Source: Epiperipatus broadwayi (taxonomy: Eukaryota > Onychophora > Udeonychophora > Euonychophora > Peripatidae). From it: a stretch of DNA of 64,000 bases. The notes under the pieces were generated by a model. The model saw nothing but the letters and a program-made list of their open reading frames with translations. It had not been told where the DNA came from and searched no databases. Positions 31,850-43,850 of the stretch are shown here, in pieces. Positions within the stretch are counted from its first letter, which is position 1, and each line of letters opens with the position of its first letter. Made by a program: the position numbers and the translations under genes. The stretch spans positions 1,692,411 to 1,756,410 of the forward strand of contig JAQFVV010000050.1 in NCBI GenBank assembly GCA_028023455.1, read 5' to 3'.

Positions 31850-33165
31850 TGTTCATAAAAATGGTGCTTCGGAAAATATTACAAGAGTTATCAGGTGAAA
31901 TTAAGAAAATAAGACTAAAGACAAATGCTTAAAAGTCTCAATGGATTTTCTCAGTAAAAGAAAATAAAAATTGATACTCATGAATTAGAAGAAGTTGACA
32001 AATATTAATTTGGGCAGATTATTAATCATCATAATTACCATTTTTAGACATTACCAATCAACTTCTGAAAATCTATCCAAATTCAATCTATTTTCTCTGA
32101 TCTCTAGCTTCTCTTCTATACATCACTCCAGCATACTTCCTTATTTCATTCATCCATCTCACATGTGATTTCTTTCTAGGTCTTTTACAATTCTTGGAAT
32201 CCAGTTTAATATTTCAATTGTGTTATCATCTCTTCTAGCAACATGTCCACCCAAACTTTCTTAATTTTTTCAATAATGTCAGTAATACCCGTTTGTTATA
32301 TCAACCATATATTTCATTTTCTATCTCTTTTTCTTACTCCTAACATGCATCACTCCATACTTCTTTGAGTGGTTTGAAATCTCTTATTGAGCTGCTGTTG
32401 TGTGTCCAAGTCTCACATCCATAAGTAAGAATTGGTAAAACACATTTATTATAAACTTTCCTTTTCAAACCCATAGACAACTTTCCTTTTAATATTAAGT
32501 GATTTCTACCAAAAGTACTCCAAAGAAGCTCCATTTCTATGATTAATTTTATTCATTATGTTTCGATCTGTAGTAATAATTTGATGAATTTCTTCTAACC
32601 CATCATTTTCAATCTTTATTTTTATCTTTTGAGAAAATCCATTGAACACTATTTCAATGGAAGGTATTTGTTATAAATAATATTGAAAGAAAATATGACT
32701 GAATTTAAGGAAGAAAGTTTTAATAGATGTGTTTCATGTCTTACTTATGTATCTAAGACTTGAGCATTTAACAGAAAAACAAGGCAAAAACTTCAGATTG
32801 CTCAACAAAATTTGAAAAACGTATGTTAGAAATAACAAATAGAGATCAAAAATGCTGCACATAGATAAGAGATCAAGCAGGCATCACTCAAAATATTGAA
32901 AAAATTAAGAGACTATAATAGATCTGGGATGAGCTCATTGCTAAGAGATATGATATAAGCAGTTGAAGTTTAAATTGGATATCAACAATTGTACTAGATT
33001 TAGAAAAAGTTCACATACAGTAGGAGTGAACAAATTGTTGGTGAGATGTGGAGAAGATAGGCTAAGAGCAGCAGAAATTAGATTAAATCTGTAAAAGATC
33101 TTCATCCTGAAGTGGATTGGTATTAGTTGTAAATGATGTTGATTATTACATATAATCTCCAGCAT
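31850..33165 (+). pseudogene. RTE-type non-LTR relic, plus strand, split by another RTE copy
   Basis: Two plus-strand pieces of one RTE protein. 31,850-32,010 reads (across frames) LNGFSQ, KIKIDTHELEEVDKY and FGQI, the RTE RT segment before its thumb. 32,655-33,165 resumes with FNRCVSCLTYVSKT, NRKTRQKLQIAQQN, several decayed motifs, then a W-x-D-like region, VGEMWRR and the tail HPEVDWY near 33,110. Many stops and frameshifts. The break (32,015-32,650) is filled by an opposite-strand RTE copy, so this element is the older. RTE elements move by target-primed reverse transcription with an AP-type endonuclease, absent here. Confidence 0.75.
32015..32650 (-). pseudogene. RTE-type non-LTR C-terminal relic, nested in another RTE
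   Basis: Minus strand from 32,650: VFNGFSQKIKIKIENDGLEE, TTDRNIMNKINHR, then in the 32,340-32,534 frame LLWSTFGRNHLILKGKLSMG and LKRKVYNKCVLPILTYGCET with WT. That last block is an RTE hallmark. It continues LGVRKRDRK, a decayed ERIKKLKW-like segment, VDMLLEEM, and MKEIRKYAG-like sequence. The 3' end near 32,015-32,040 has an ATGATGATT-like remnant of the usual trinucleotide tail. Stops and frameshifts are fewer than in the host copy. Confidence 0.85.
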
Positions 33166-33169
33166 AGGT

Positions 33170-34090
33170 ACTTACAACGTCATAATTTTTTTAATTTTCA
33201 CACCCCACTTATATTTTTTATTTCTAATGAAAAAAACTTTATAAATACGGATACAATCTGTTCTGTAAGAAGTCAAGAAGAAGAGATCTTAAACCATCTT
33301 CGTTTATATTGTCATTTCTTGCATGTGTATTATTGTCTAATCTGTTTTTTGACTCCTAAAATACAACTCTTGACATTCCTAATCAATAGTATGCAAGTAC
33401 AGATCTTTTCCCTAATATTAAAGTTATAACTCATAATTTTTACTTTTTGTTTTTTGAGTTGTCATTTCAGTTTTAATCTGACATATATGAAACTACAATT
33501 TCTATCTTACAATAAATTAAATGAAACAAAAATTAGGGACGAAGTAGTGCATTTTCTGACATCTGTGCAGGGATGTAGAACTTGTTTTTTTTACTTTTAA
33601 CAGAATCTTTATTGATGCAAAATGTGTTTACAAAATTCAAATCTTAATACAGTCCAATAATCTTCACACCCCAATGATTACAATTTATTCACAGACCAGT
33701 TCCAAATCCACACTCATGACACCATCATTGGAAAAAACGTACTTTGAACTGTACAGGTTTAAGTCCCAGAATTTATCTCCATCATAACTCTTACTTCTTC
33801 ATTACTATCAACATTACTGTTATATTGGGGTTTAAAGCTTTATTATGCTCCATATGGCCTCAACTATGTCTGGTGAGGCAATTGCTTGGTCTCTATTTTT
33901 AATTTTTCCAATTTTATTGTAAAATATTGAATCCAATCTGCCAGATAACTGATTGTAATATAGGTGAAATCTTATACACCAAAGGGTGAATGTTAAAAAG
34001 ATTGATATTCTAATTAATGGGAATAGACCGTTTCTAAATCCTTTGGATAAAGCAGCTAAGGAGGAAAGTTTGAAGTTTGTGCTTCTTTCA
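33170..34090. other. A+T-rich sequence; possible small retroelement remnant
   Basis: Near 33,995-34,080 the plus strand reads ILINGNRPFLNPLDKAAKEE, protein-like but unplaced. Nothing else recognised. Confidence 0.35.
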
Positions 34091-34100
34091 ATGATATATA

Positions 34101-34222
34101 TGTCATCGGGATGGCGAAATTAAAGACTATGGAAGACAGAGCTTTTAATATAAATTTACAACTCAGAAGAGTTATATAAAGCTCTGTCTTCCATAGTCTT
34201 TAATTTCGCCATCCCGATGACA
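34101..34222. repeat. Perfect palindrome, 45-bp arms
   Basis: Arms 34,101-34,145 and 34,178-34,222 are exact complements over 45 bp, with a 32-bp spacer. They start TGTCATCGGGATGGCG and end GACAGAGCTTT. The perfect match implies a recent origin or gene conversion. No core of the hammerhead type is seen. Confidence 0.97.
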
Positions 34223-34417
34223 AAAGGGGCAGAATGTGTCAGTTTTTATAGAAACCATTACAACTGACTTATATAAAACTTAATTTTAAATTAATTCTTT
34301 GTACTAGTATCAAACTAAAGTCAGTCGTTTAATATTGCAAAGGCAATACTAATAATTAATTAAAAATAAAACAACATAAAAGTATCAATTAACATTGTGA
34401 TAATGATTAAAAATAAT

Positions 34418-34523
34418 TTGTCAAGCGTAGGTGGTCGAGTGGTCAGCACAGCCGCCTTACAAGCAGTTGTCCCGGGTTTGCGGGTTCGCTTCCGGTCGAT
34501 GCTTTGAGACATGAAAAAAAAAA
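34418..34523 (+). repeat. tRNA-derived SINE copy 4, with 13-bp target duplication
   Basis: Best match to the consensus: GTCAAGCG, A box GTGGTCGAGTGG, GCCGCCTTACAAGC (anticodon-arm-like), B box GGGTTCGCTTCC, GATGCTTTGAGACATG and an A10 tail. GCTTTGA is complementary to the 5' TCAAGC. Flanks GATTAAAAATAAT at 34,405-34,417 and 34,524-34,536 are identical. CCTTACAAGC recalls tRNA-Val (anticodon TAC region) while the ends recall tRNA-Leu; I cannot assign the parent tRNA. Confidence 0.95.
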
Positions 34524-34539
34524 GATTAAAAATAATAGC

Positions 34540-35389
34540 ATTAATATAACTAATATATGAAATATAATGAATTTTTTTATTGGTGCAAATGTAATAGTAA
34601 AACATATACAAAATGATGTGGTTACATGTATATATTTGTACGTAACAAAAATATAGCTCTTTTATAATTTATTAAATAATAATAAATATAAAAATTGTTT
34701 CTAGCAAATGCAAAGTAATAATAATAATCTTATTTGCATAATTTAATATAACAATAAAACAGAAGCAATCGAAATTTGATTTCAACTACTGATAGGCATT
34801 ACGATCTTCAAATTAATTCAAATTCCTTCTCCATCAACACAATCAAAATATAATCTATAACTTAAACAAAAAATAGTAATTTTGAATTTGCAATTGTTGT
34901 CATTTATAACTTACAAAATAGACAATTTATTCTACGTTTCCATCTTTAAGCGGCTGGTAGCTTGTGGAAATTAATATACTTCCTTTTCTTTCTTAAGAGT
35001 TTTTACTCATCTTCCATCTGTTTCCTTCGTATAATTAAACTTTTAATTTGTCTTCCTTCCTCAGCTTTCCCTATGTATGTTTAAAATTGATATTTACCAA
35101 ACACGAAGTAATGGCAAAATATTTTTTTACCCTTTAAACCTTTGTGGTTGTATCTCACGCTGATATTTGATTCGATTTTAGTTTTAAAAAGATATAAACT
35201 CAGCTTACATTCAGAAAAGCTATTTTAATCTTTTTAAAACTTAGATGTTAAAAATAAGGTGGTGTGTGTAAATACATATACACAAAAGAAAATATAATGT
35301 TGTTGTAAGGATTGGGTGAAAAATGGTAGCAAATAATCTCACATGGATTATCACATTTTTTACTAGGTTTGAATGCGAGGAACACCACA
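34540..35389. other. A+T-rich sequence, nothing recognised
   Basis: No coding signal or clear repeats. Confidence 0.5.
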
Positions 35390-35875
35390 AGAGATTTTTT
35401 TAGAAAAAATAACTAATTTTCGGATCGCATTATTTATATATATAAACAAAATCTGTTCCGAATCACATCAAGTAAATTTCCACACCCTGCTCTCAATAAA
35501 TAGACTAATAAACAACTCGAAAAATAACCCCCCCCCCGGCAGAACAAATGTCTCACAGAGTAATCAAAATCGCATGCACCCAAGCCAAATGCAATGTAGT
35601 CTACTATGGTGAACCATGTGCCAGCCTCACTTCAAGGCTATCACAATACCGGCATCTATACAAAAGGGCCAAAGGTGATCCAGAATATAAATCCATACTC
35701 CATGAACACAAAATACAATGGGCCTTACCAATGAACCCACAGTGACTAGCATTGTAAGCACTGAGAGAAATGATGCCAAGTGTAAGATCAAGAAATGATG
35801 GCATATTGCCAACAACTCCAACTCATAAACAAAAAGGAATCCTGTTTCTCCTCTCAAAAAAGTGGCCATCTAATT
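35390..35875 (+). pseudogene. Penelope-like GIY-YIG endonuclease relic, third lineage
   Basis: Frame 35,548-35,745 reads VIKIACTQAKCNVVYYGEPC then ASLTSRLSQYRHLYKRAKGD and HEHKI. VVYYGE replaces the YIGE/YVGE core, with the conserved Arg about ten residues later (TSRL) and a downstream H-E-H. The upstream frame (35,373-35,545) supplies the linker, ending in a poly(C) run at 35,529-35,537. Downstream, after a TGA at 35,743, sequence continues to about 35,875 (SKKWPSNSPRIFK). Less A+T-rich codons and different cysteine spacing set it apart from the relics at 18.8, 20.1 and 27.3 kb. Confidence 0.7.
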
Positions 35876-35879
35876 CACC

Positions 35880-37780
35880 ACGTATATTTAAATAAATTTA
35901 AGTAAATGTATATTCTACTTATACCCACCCTCCTTCTCAACATTCAATGCTAGAATATGAGACCATAAGAAGGTTTCAAAAGGGCTAAACTTAATTTAAA
36001 ACATATAAACTCTAAGATTATCTTATCAGAGCATCCAAGAATTTGAAAGTCAAAACATTCATGCAGTAGGCTTATATAAATAATGAGATGACTGCATTTT
36101 TTATAATATATAAGTGTGTGTATATGATAATGTGTATAAATATTTATTTTAACAGGATCTCTCCTCATAACTTTAGATCAAATTTAGCTATGATGCTCTC
36201 AAGCAATGAGTAAACTAGAAACATGCATTACTAATTGAAATTATGTCAACTAGTAATCCTCTACATTTATCCAACTTTATATTCCAAAAGCGAATCCATT
36301 TTTTAATTTATTAACCTAGATTAAATAAAAATTATAGAATAGAATTTAATATTATATATACATATGAAAGTTGATGAAATTCCTATTAGCTGTAAATGAG
36401 TAGAGCTATTTATCTTCATTACATTAAAACACATGAAGAATACAATAGACCTACCTATATATCTCTAAAGATTTTAATCTTGTGTACCCACATGCACATA
36501 CACACACAAATAAATTTAATGGCAATTCACTATTATATATAGTTTCAATCAGCAAAAGTACCTGAGAAGGATGAAGGAATTAACCAAAAGTACTGTGGAT
36601 TAAAAGAATGTATATAATAGTTAATTACTATTATATTTACTATTGTTATTATAATAGTTTTTAATTAATATACATTTTATTTGTATTATGTATATAAACA
36701 TTGAATTTAATGGGCATTTCCTGTGCAATAATCTAGATTCAAGTTCTAACTACAATGTAACTAGGAGCCATGCTGATTGAAACCACATGATCTAGTAATA
36801 ACTACTATATGCCTGACTTACATCAAATTTGTCTATTGATGAAAAATTTTCATTGTATATCACTCCTTAAATGTATATTATATCAAAATCTTTAAATTAA
36901 TATCTTAAAAATAAACACCATATTCTTTTTTTTTATTAACACTCTTGATGCACTGTGACTTCTTATATGGAGTCTGGAATCTCTCAGTAACTATGCTGCC
37001 ATTTTATTTTGCTCCATCTGGTGAGTGGTTTTGAAAATACTCAAACTTTTCCTTCTGCATAATACCTTTATATTATGCTAAAATTCAATAATTTAATTTT
37101 ACTAAATACCTAAAAACTGACTTATAAATAAGAACAGCAGACTGCATTAGATCTAAGATGTCTGTCCATTATGTATGGATCTCTTCAAATTTTTTTAATT
37201 AAAAATCAATAAAAGCAGTCCAGCAAAAATTACTTTTTAAAAATAAACCATATACCAATGATAAATCAACAATATAAAGTTGCAGAATTACCACACTTTT
37301 TTGGAAGCAAACAAGATACATTTTCTAATGAATCTGAAAACCATTAATGTAATAAATTAACTTTTTTCATAAAGCAACAATTTTAACAATAGTTATAGAA
37401 ATTTGTTTTTATAAAAGTATAATTATTTGTAAATGAAAAACATAGCATGGAGATTTGACTGATTATGGACATATTTTCACAGTTTACATATATATTATTA
37501 TTGAATACAGTGATTTACAACACTGTATACAATTTCTGTGCATACAAATATATAAATATCAATAACAATCATTTTTAAATGACTTCAGGAGTACTATCTA
37601 TAAAATAAACATAGTCTGAATATGAGAACATGGGTAAAAGTAAAACCTCTTATCTAAAAGCTGCAAAGACATTAATGTAAACAAAAATCATAAAACTAAA
37701 TTAGCTTATATCTTAATAGTTAATAAACAAACATTTTATATTATCTATACAAAGCAAGATTAATACAATAATTATTTTAA
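35880..37780. other. A+T-rich sequence; one old dispersed repeat
   Basis: 36,930-37,150 resembles 61,030-61,250 (both have CACTCTTGATG/TACTTTCTG..., a CTGGTGA..TTTTTGAAAAT block and AAAAACTGACTT-TAAATAA), so a dispersed repeat is likely. The rest shows nothing. Confidence 0.4.
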
Positions 37781-37785
37781 AGTTA

Positions 37786-39568
37786 GAACATTTGGTACTT
37801 AGGTACTAGTCCTGTGACCCAACACATATTAGACCTGTTGCATCTTTTCACATCCATGATAAATGCGTAACATTGCAATTAGGTCAAATAAATCCATGTA
37901 AATCTGATCTCATATCAAAATGTGTTTTTATATGATCTCTGATCTGGTGACAAATTCCCCCCCCCCCCAAAACCAATTTTTTTTTGCTCAGTTTTTGTTT
38001 AAGATTTCATTCTGATAACAGTTTGATTTCAATTGCATTGCAGTTTTTCTTCATAGTTATGGTCCATTTTCAATTTCATTGCAGCTTAATTCATTTGATT
38101 TTAAGTGAGTAAATAAATGTACTTTCCCAAAACATCGGGGTTCAGCAAAATGGCATAATAAGCAACAGCGATGAACATCACGGCAACATCTGGCTTCATA
38201 TTAGGATGAATTCATTTGCATAATGAACAAAATAAAAAATAATTGTCCACCAACATAAATTATTAATAAAAGGTATTTTTTTTTTATTTTGTGAAAAAAA
38301 AATTTTTTTTTTAGTTTCATTTTTAAAAAAAAAAAAGATTTATTTATTACCATTTTCCAACCAAATCCCATTTCAGACAATAAACTTCGCAATCACATGG
38401 TCATTTTGGAGGGAAAAAGTGAAAATTTTTTACTTGATATCTCCATTTTCTCTGGGATATAATAAAGTACAACAGACCACATCCATTTATTCATTGTTAT
38501 ATATTGCATGGTAAGTAACGTATGTGTATATTTTATGCTTTTTAAATAATATTTTAGGCAATTTTTGTAATTTAGAAATTTTATGGTTTAATTCATATCT
38601 TTAGTATTGTTATAAATATCTATTCCATACCATGTTTTAATTTTTTTGCTGTGAAAGTGGTATATATTTTTGTATGACAAAATATTTGCGACTTTTTTTA
38701 ATATCATTTTTTGGTCAAATTTTATATGTTTAGTACTGTTATTAATTTATATTCTACATCATTTTATATTTTTCCTGTGAAAATCATATATATTTCTGTA
38801 TGTCAAAATGACATTTTCGACTTTTTGTATAATGACATCTCGCCATTAACTGCTGTTAAAAATGTAACTTTAAAGATCGAAAGGGGAGGGATGGTAAATT
38901 ATGCTCCAATGTTTATATTTTTTATATGAAAGTAGTCTTTTGTCCGTAATGGTGTCTCTAGTTTTTTGGGGCTGAAATTCATATCCTTAGTATCATTATA
39001 AATTGCATACTTTTTTGTGTAAATGTCATATGTATTTCTGTTTAATATCATTTAGTATTGTTACAAATGTATATTCCTCACAATGTTTTAATTTTTTTCT
39101 GTAAAAAGTTATATAAATGTACTTTTTAAGATCAGTGTTTTTTTTTTTTTTGCGGAAATTGATATCATTAGTAACGTTATAATTTTTTGTGTAAATGTTG
39201 TATATATATATATATTTTTTTTTTTAATAAATTACACTCCACATTGTTTATATTTTTTGTGTGAAAGTAGTATTAGTCCTGTGATGTGAAGCATGTATTC
39301 GACATGCTGACCCTTTTTCAGATATGTATTCAACTTGCCAATAACTTTGTAAATCTTGGGGCAAATATCATGTACAAAAGATCCATGTACACATTATTTT
39401 CATAAATAAATTTTTGTGAAAATATCATGTACAAGATCCATGTACAGGTGATTTTGGTCAGATCACAAGATTGCAAAGTTATCAGCAGATTGATAGGAAC
39501 GTGAAAAGATGCAGCATGTCTAAAATGTGTTATCCTTGTCACAGGACTAATACGTAAGTACCAAACAG
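37786..39568. repeat. Large inverted-repeat element with internal minisatellite
   Basis: Left arm 37,786-37,930 and right arm 39,420-39,568 are inverted copies: TTTGGTACTTAGGTACTAG and CCTGTGAC against GTCACAGGACTAATACG and TAAGTACCAAA; TGCATCTTTTCAC against GTGAAAAGATGCA. Homology continues inward more weakly (TTGCAAT, TCCATGTA). The interior holds the minisatellite at 38,540-39,290 and no coding sequence. It may be a non-autonomous DNA transposon; no target duplication was recognised. Confidence 0.8.
38540..39290 (+). repeat. Degenerate tandem repeat, unit about 110-130 bp
   Basis: Repeated blocks contain CATATCTTTAGTATTGTTAT, ATTCCAYACCATGTTTTA, TTTCTGTGAAAGT and TATATATTTCTGTATGACA in constant order, starting near 38,590, 38,715, 38,970, 39,045 and 39,150. 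Units are diverged and some truncated. Confidence 0.75.
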
Positions 39569-39653
39569 TTTTAATCATAACTATATAAGAAATAGTTTAA
39601 AATATTATTGCACTAATCTTGCTCTGTATAAGTATTATAAATAATCATTAAAA

Positions 39654-40537
39654 TCAGTCAACACTTAGATAGTACTAATAACAATCAACAATCTTAACGT
39701 GTTGTCAAGGCTACCTCCTTTTAACAATAAAATATAATATCTGAATATTTGTGATGATGACATTCTAGTAATTATAAGTGGGACTATTTAATAAATATTG
39801 ACTGGTCTTTAACAAATGCAAGCTGTATTTAAAATTTCAAGTATATTTAACTATTAATGAAAAAAAACAGAGATTAGTCTATAAGACAATGTTTTGAGTA
39901 GTATTATCCTCCTTTCTTCTTCAAGAATTGTTACCTTTGGCAGAATATCTCAGTTGGTTAGAGTATTATTTTAAATTCAATATTGAGAATCTAAAAATTT
40001 AGATTCATTTTCCATGCTAGTGTTATTATTGATCAAGCCAGTAACATTTGAAAAAGACAGAACAATAATGTCACTTAAAACATTGTGTTATATACAAACC
40101 TATGTGTTTTACTAAGAGTTGAAAGTATTTGGAAAGTTTAAATAAAGTTTGATTTTTTTCTAAAAATGATGGAAATAGTCCAACATATAATTAAAGTATT
40201 ATAAAATATGTTTCTTTAACTGATTTAGTTTGATGCTTTTTGTTTACATTAGTCTGAATTTCAGTATACTTAACATATTTTCAGTCTACAGATAAGAGGG
40301 TTTACTTGTTACTATCTATCTTGTTTCATTCACCCTTTATTTTTGCTTTTCAAATAGTGCTGTTGAAATACATTAACAATAGCTGATATTAAAATTTCTA
40401 TATATAGACTTCAGCTAACAACATGCAATTGACTTTATTTCGTATATATATAACCATTAGAAACCAGTCAACACTTAGACAATCCCAATATAGATAACAA
40501 TCAACAATTTCAAACTGTTGTCAAGGCAACCTCCTTA
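39654..40537 (+). repeat. 70-bp direct repeats flanking an inverted-repeat element
   Basis: 39,654-39,722 and 40,466-40,537 share CAGTCAACACTTAGA, AATAACAATCAACAAT and TGTTGTCAAGGC-ACCTCCTT. Between them lies the inverted-repeat/tRNA-like element (39,775-40,200). They may be the long end repeats of an older element or a segmental duplication. Confidence 0.75.
39775..40200. repeat. Inverted-repeat element with tRNA-like core (family F), copy 1
   Basis: Left end GGGACTATTT (39,780) mirrors AAATAGTCC at 40,173. The minus-strand hammerhead-like motif in the left arm is at 39,884-39,930 (TTGAAGA, AGGAGG...CTACTC, AAAACATTGTC) and a decayed plus-strand one lies near 40,055-40,085 (AAAACATTGTG). 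Between them is a tRNA-like segment, 39,934-40,015, with D-arm motif TATCTCAGTTGGTTAGAG. Organisation matches the better preserved copy at 49.3-49.9 kb. Confidence 0.65.
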
Positions 40538-40544
40538 TACCCGT

Positions 40545-41700
40545 GTGTGCACACACATACATACAAATTGTTTCATTTGGATGGTAGAAAGTGAATTTAA
40601 AATAACCAGCACTCAGAATTTCATTTTCCCAAATTGTCATATATTATTTAACACTTTGTACTTTGAATGGTATGTATTTACAATTGTGTTAACAAAAATC
40701 ATTAAAATGAGTATTTAGAAGTTTTGTCATAAGAACATAATGAGTACCAATTTGAATGAGGCTAAGTAAAAATCTCCATGAACTGAACCCTCATTTTTCT
40801 AACAACCACTCTCTAAATCAAATATATATTTACCCCCCTCGCCCATAATAAATATAACAATAACAACATGCAGTTAACTAATATTCCGGTTTTCGTTACT
40901 TATTTATTTCCGGTCAATACAACATTAATAATAATTCCGGGTTCTTTAGCTCAGTCTATCAAACATATCATTATAATTTAAATAAAAAATTCTAGCTCAA
41001 ATTTATTAAAACAGTCGTGTCTATAAATAATCAACCAAATCTTTTATTATTCCCATGAGACCTGGAGCAAACAAAACAGAGGTCATGAGTCTATCCCAAT
41101 GGCATACGAACACTATCATAAATAATTGACTAATAGCATTCTTACGACTTTTAAAACTTTATCATATCTTAATATTTTTAAACAAATCTAGCTCCATAAA
41201 ATAAATTAATTAAATGAAATAGAATTAAATGATCTAATCATGTCAAATCAAATAGATAAACAATAAGTAAATAAATAATTAAATTAAATCTCAGGTTTAT
41301 AAATTGTAATTAAACTGATTTTATATTGCCATAGTCAACTATGATAAGGGAATTTATGTTAGTTCACTACGTAATGAATAACTAATTAATGATAACAATG
41401 ACAATAATAGAGTAATATAATCCCTTTTCTTTCTAGATGTATTAAATATTTTCGTGGTAATATTTATCAATCCGATAATCAAAACCATGTGGTAACGTTC
41501 TCTATATTTTACTAAGTATTGTGGCAATCAAGTTATGCCATATCTGTTCTAATTATACTTCTTTCATTTCATCATGTAAATAAAATAAAATAAATTATTA
41601 AATTCAATGTTTATTTATTTTGTGCAAAATCTAAATATGTTTAATTATAACCTGCGTTGTGATTTCTGCATTTCATGTGTAGGAAAAACAACAACCAAAC
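40545..41700. other. A+T-rich sequence, nothing recognised
   Basis: A slightly G+C-richer patch at 40,830-41,110. No domain or repeat identified. Confidence 0.45.
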
Positions 41701-41749
41701 ACAAAGCCTAATAAAATTTTATAACAATTTATTAACATTATAACAGTAA

Positions 41750-43850
41750 CAATTTGTACATTATTTACAGCGATATCCCTTTTACTATTACAAACTCTTT
41801 GATTTCTACCCGTTGATTCTTAACATTATTATTATCTAATTTTATTTTACCCTTTTACCATTAATAATACAAAAAAATATATTTCCATATATATCTTTAG
41901 ACGTTTTGAGCTAGCTTAATACCAACTTCTATCTATTAAAATTTTCTATTGACTTTATATCCTTATAATTGCGTTTATATTTCTATAAAATCTTTACTTT
42001 TATGTAAATATACAAAATTACAAATTCTAATTATATTCTTGTTAGTATGGAATCCTACAGAATTTAATCCATGACAGTTTGATGTTCAGTTTTATCATCT
42101 ATCTATAATAATATTAGTTAAATTATTGATCCTATCCCAATTTATATGCATTATTCATCCCACCCTATACAAATACCTTTTTTATTATACCTTTAAATCT
42201 TTCGTCCCAATTGAAATCTCTTCTATTAAATATCACTGCTATTCCAAACTTTATTGCTTTAAACTTATTCTAGGTTTTAGTTTTTTCTTTTAAATTATAT
42301 CTATGTTCTCCTCTTTTATAATACTTATACTTTCCTTTGGTTTATACAATTCTACTTACTTAGTAAACAACTTTCTTTGCTACTATCTAGTTCCTTTCAT
42401 CTTATGTATCATTTCTATAAAATTATCTCCCCTTTCATGAAAAAAGCAAGATATTTCGTCAAAATAAAATATTATCTTTATAAGCTTATACAATCATGAC
42501 CATAATTAAGGCCCAGAGGTTTTATCTTCTATCTGTCAATATTGATGGTGTAAAGTTTTTCATCATCCACAAAGTTGCAAGATATGTAAAGATTCCAATA
42601 CTGTGCTCAGTTATAGGGCAGTTATCTATACTTAGTCACCAAATTATTATGATCTCCTATTTCATTCCTGATATTCAATAAAACTCCTCTTGGTTTCCTT
42701 TGACATCAGTACTCCCAAGTCCTATCTAATTGTTTCTTCAGTTCATCTTTACATTACATCGACAAATTCTCTATCTACTTTGCTAATAATAATAAATTCA
42801 TTTTATTTAACTATACAGCTATTCTTAAGAAAATTCTTTACTATACTTCTCTATATTTCTATCTCTATTGTTCTAAACTATTTAGATATTTTCAATATAA
42901 AATTCAAAAATCACATAATTAATATGTTACTATTATTATTATTATTTAGTTATTTATTGCCCTTTAAAGTTTTACTACTCTTTCAAATATGTTTGATGTT
43001 GAATAAATGTGTACTTATAACTTTTAACATCGTTCATACCTCATTCATTAATAGATGACCTATAAAAAAAATTACATTACATATTACCAATAATATTAAA
43101 ATTACCAACGATCTCTATCCTCTGGATCGTATTTGTAAACTTCTCCATTCCAGGACTTCTAGTAGGTATTTAAAATTTTCCATACACACATTTTTATTTT
43201 ATTAATATTTCTCTCATTCCATTAACTCATATTTTTAAATATAATTATTACAAAATTTATGTTTATATGTTTCCTAAGCTAATTCAAATTTTATACTTTA
43301 AATACAATAAAAAAATAATAATTAAAACTATATTTACGATACATCTTTGTTGCACTCGCTTGGAAAATCGTTCCTTGCAAAGCTAAATAAAAAAATATAC
43401 TTTATTTTCTGCAGTCCTTTAATGTTCTATTTTAAAATTTAAATTATGTTTATTAATTCTTCTTAGACGATGTCCTTAGTTTTCTTCATATTTTTCCCTT
43501 ATTCTTAAGATCTCCTTTACATAGTCTGCTAGCTTTTTCCCCGCCGCTTGGTTTTCCCTCGATGCTCTTGTACTTTCTAGAAAATTCAATAAATTTTTCT
43601 TCATTTCCATGGTCCATTTTCTCCTTTTAGTGATTAATTTTTATATCTGTTTAAACAATATTTCTTCCATTTTAATATCTTTTCCTCTTTTCTATGATAA
43701 GATAAAATCCAGTTTCCTCTCAGTAAATTCATATAGCACTTTATACAGGACTATGGCTTTTCTTCTGCTTTTACTTTTGGAAATTATATTTTTAAATAAT
43801 GTTTTCCTTTAATATAACATATTTTTCTTCCTCATTTTCTTGATATTTAC
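41750..43850 (-). pseudogene. Unidentified degraded coding-like sequence, possibly non-LTR
   Basis: The plus strand is pyrimidine-biased and the minus strand reads like decayed coding sequence. From 43,810 down: SRRKAIVLYKVLYEFTERKL then stops, then KWTMEMKKNLLNFLESTRAS and AAGKKLADYVKEIL (to about 43,475). Further down, about 42,240, is FGIAVIFNRRDFNWDERFKG. The last resembles the post-RT region of several non-LTR elements and the W-led helical start resembles N-terminal regions of invertebrate retroelement proteins. No catalytic RT motif was found, so identity is open. Confidence 0.3.

Noticed and set aside
34101-34222. Perfect palindrome as a hammerhead pair
   Set aside because: It contains GCGAAATT but no CUGANGA at a suitable distance on either strand.
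34360-34611. 83-aa minus-strand frame
   Set aside because: It runs through the SINE at 34,418-34,523, so the complex-looking middle is the tRNA-like sequence read as protein.
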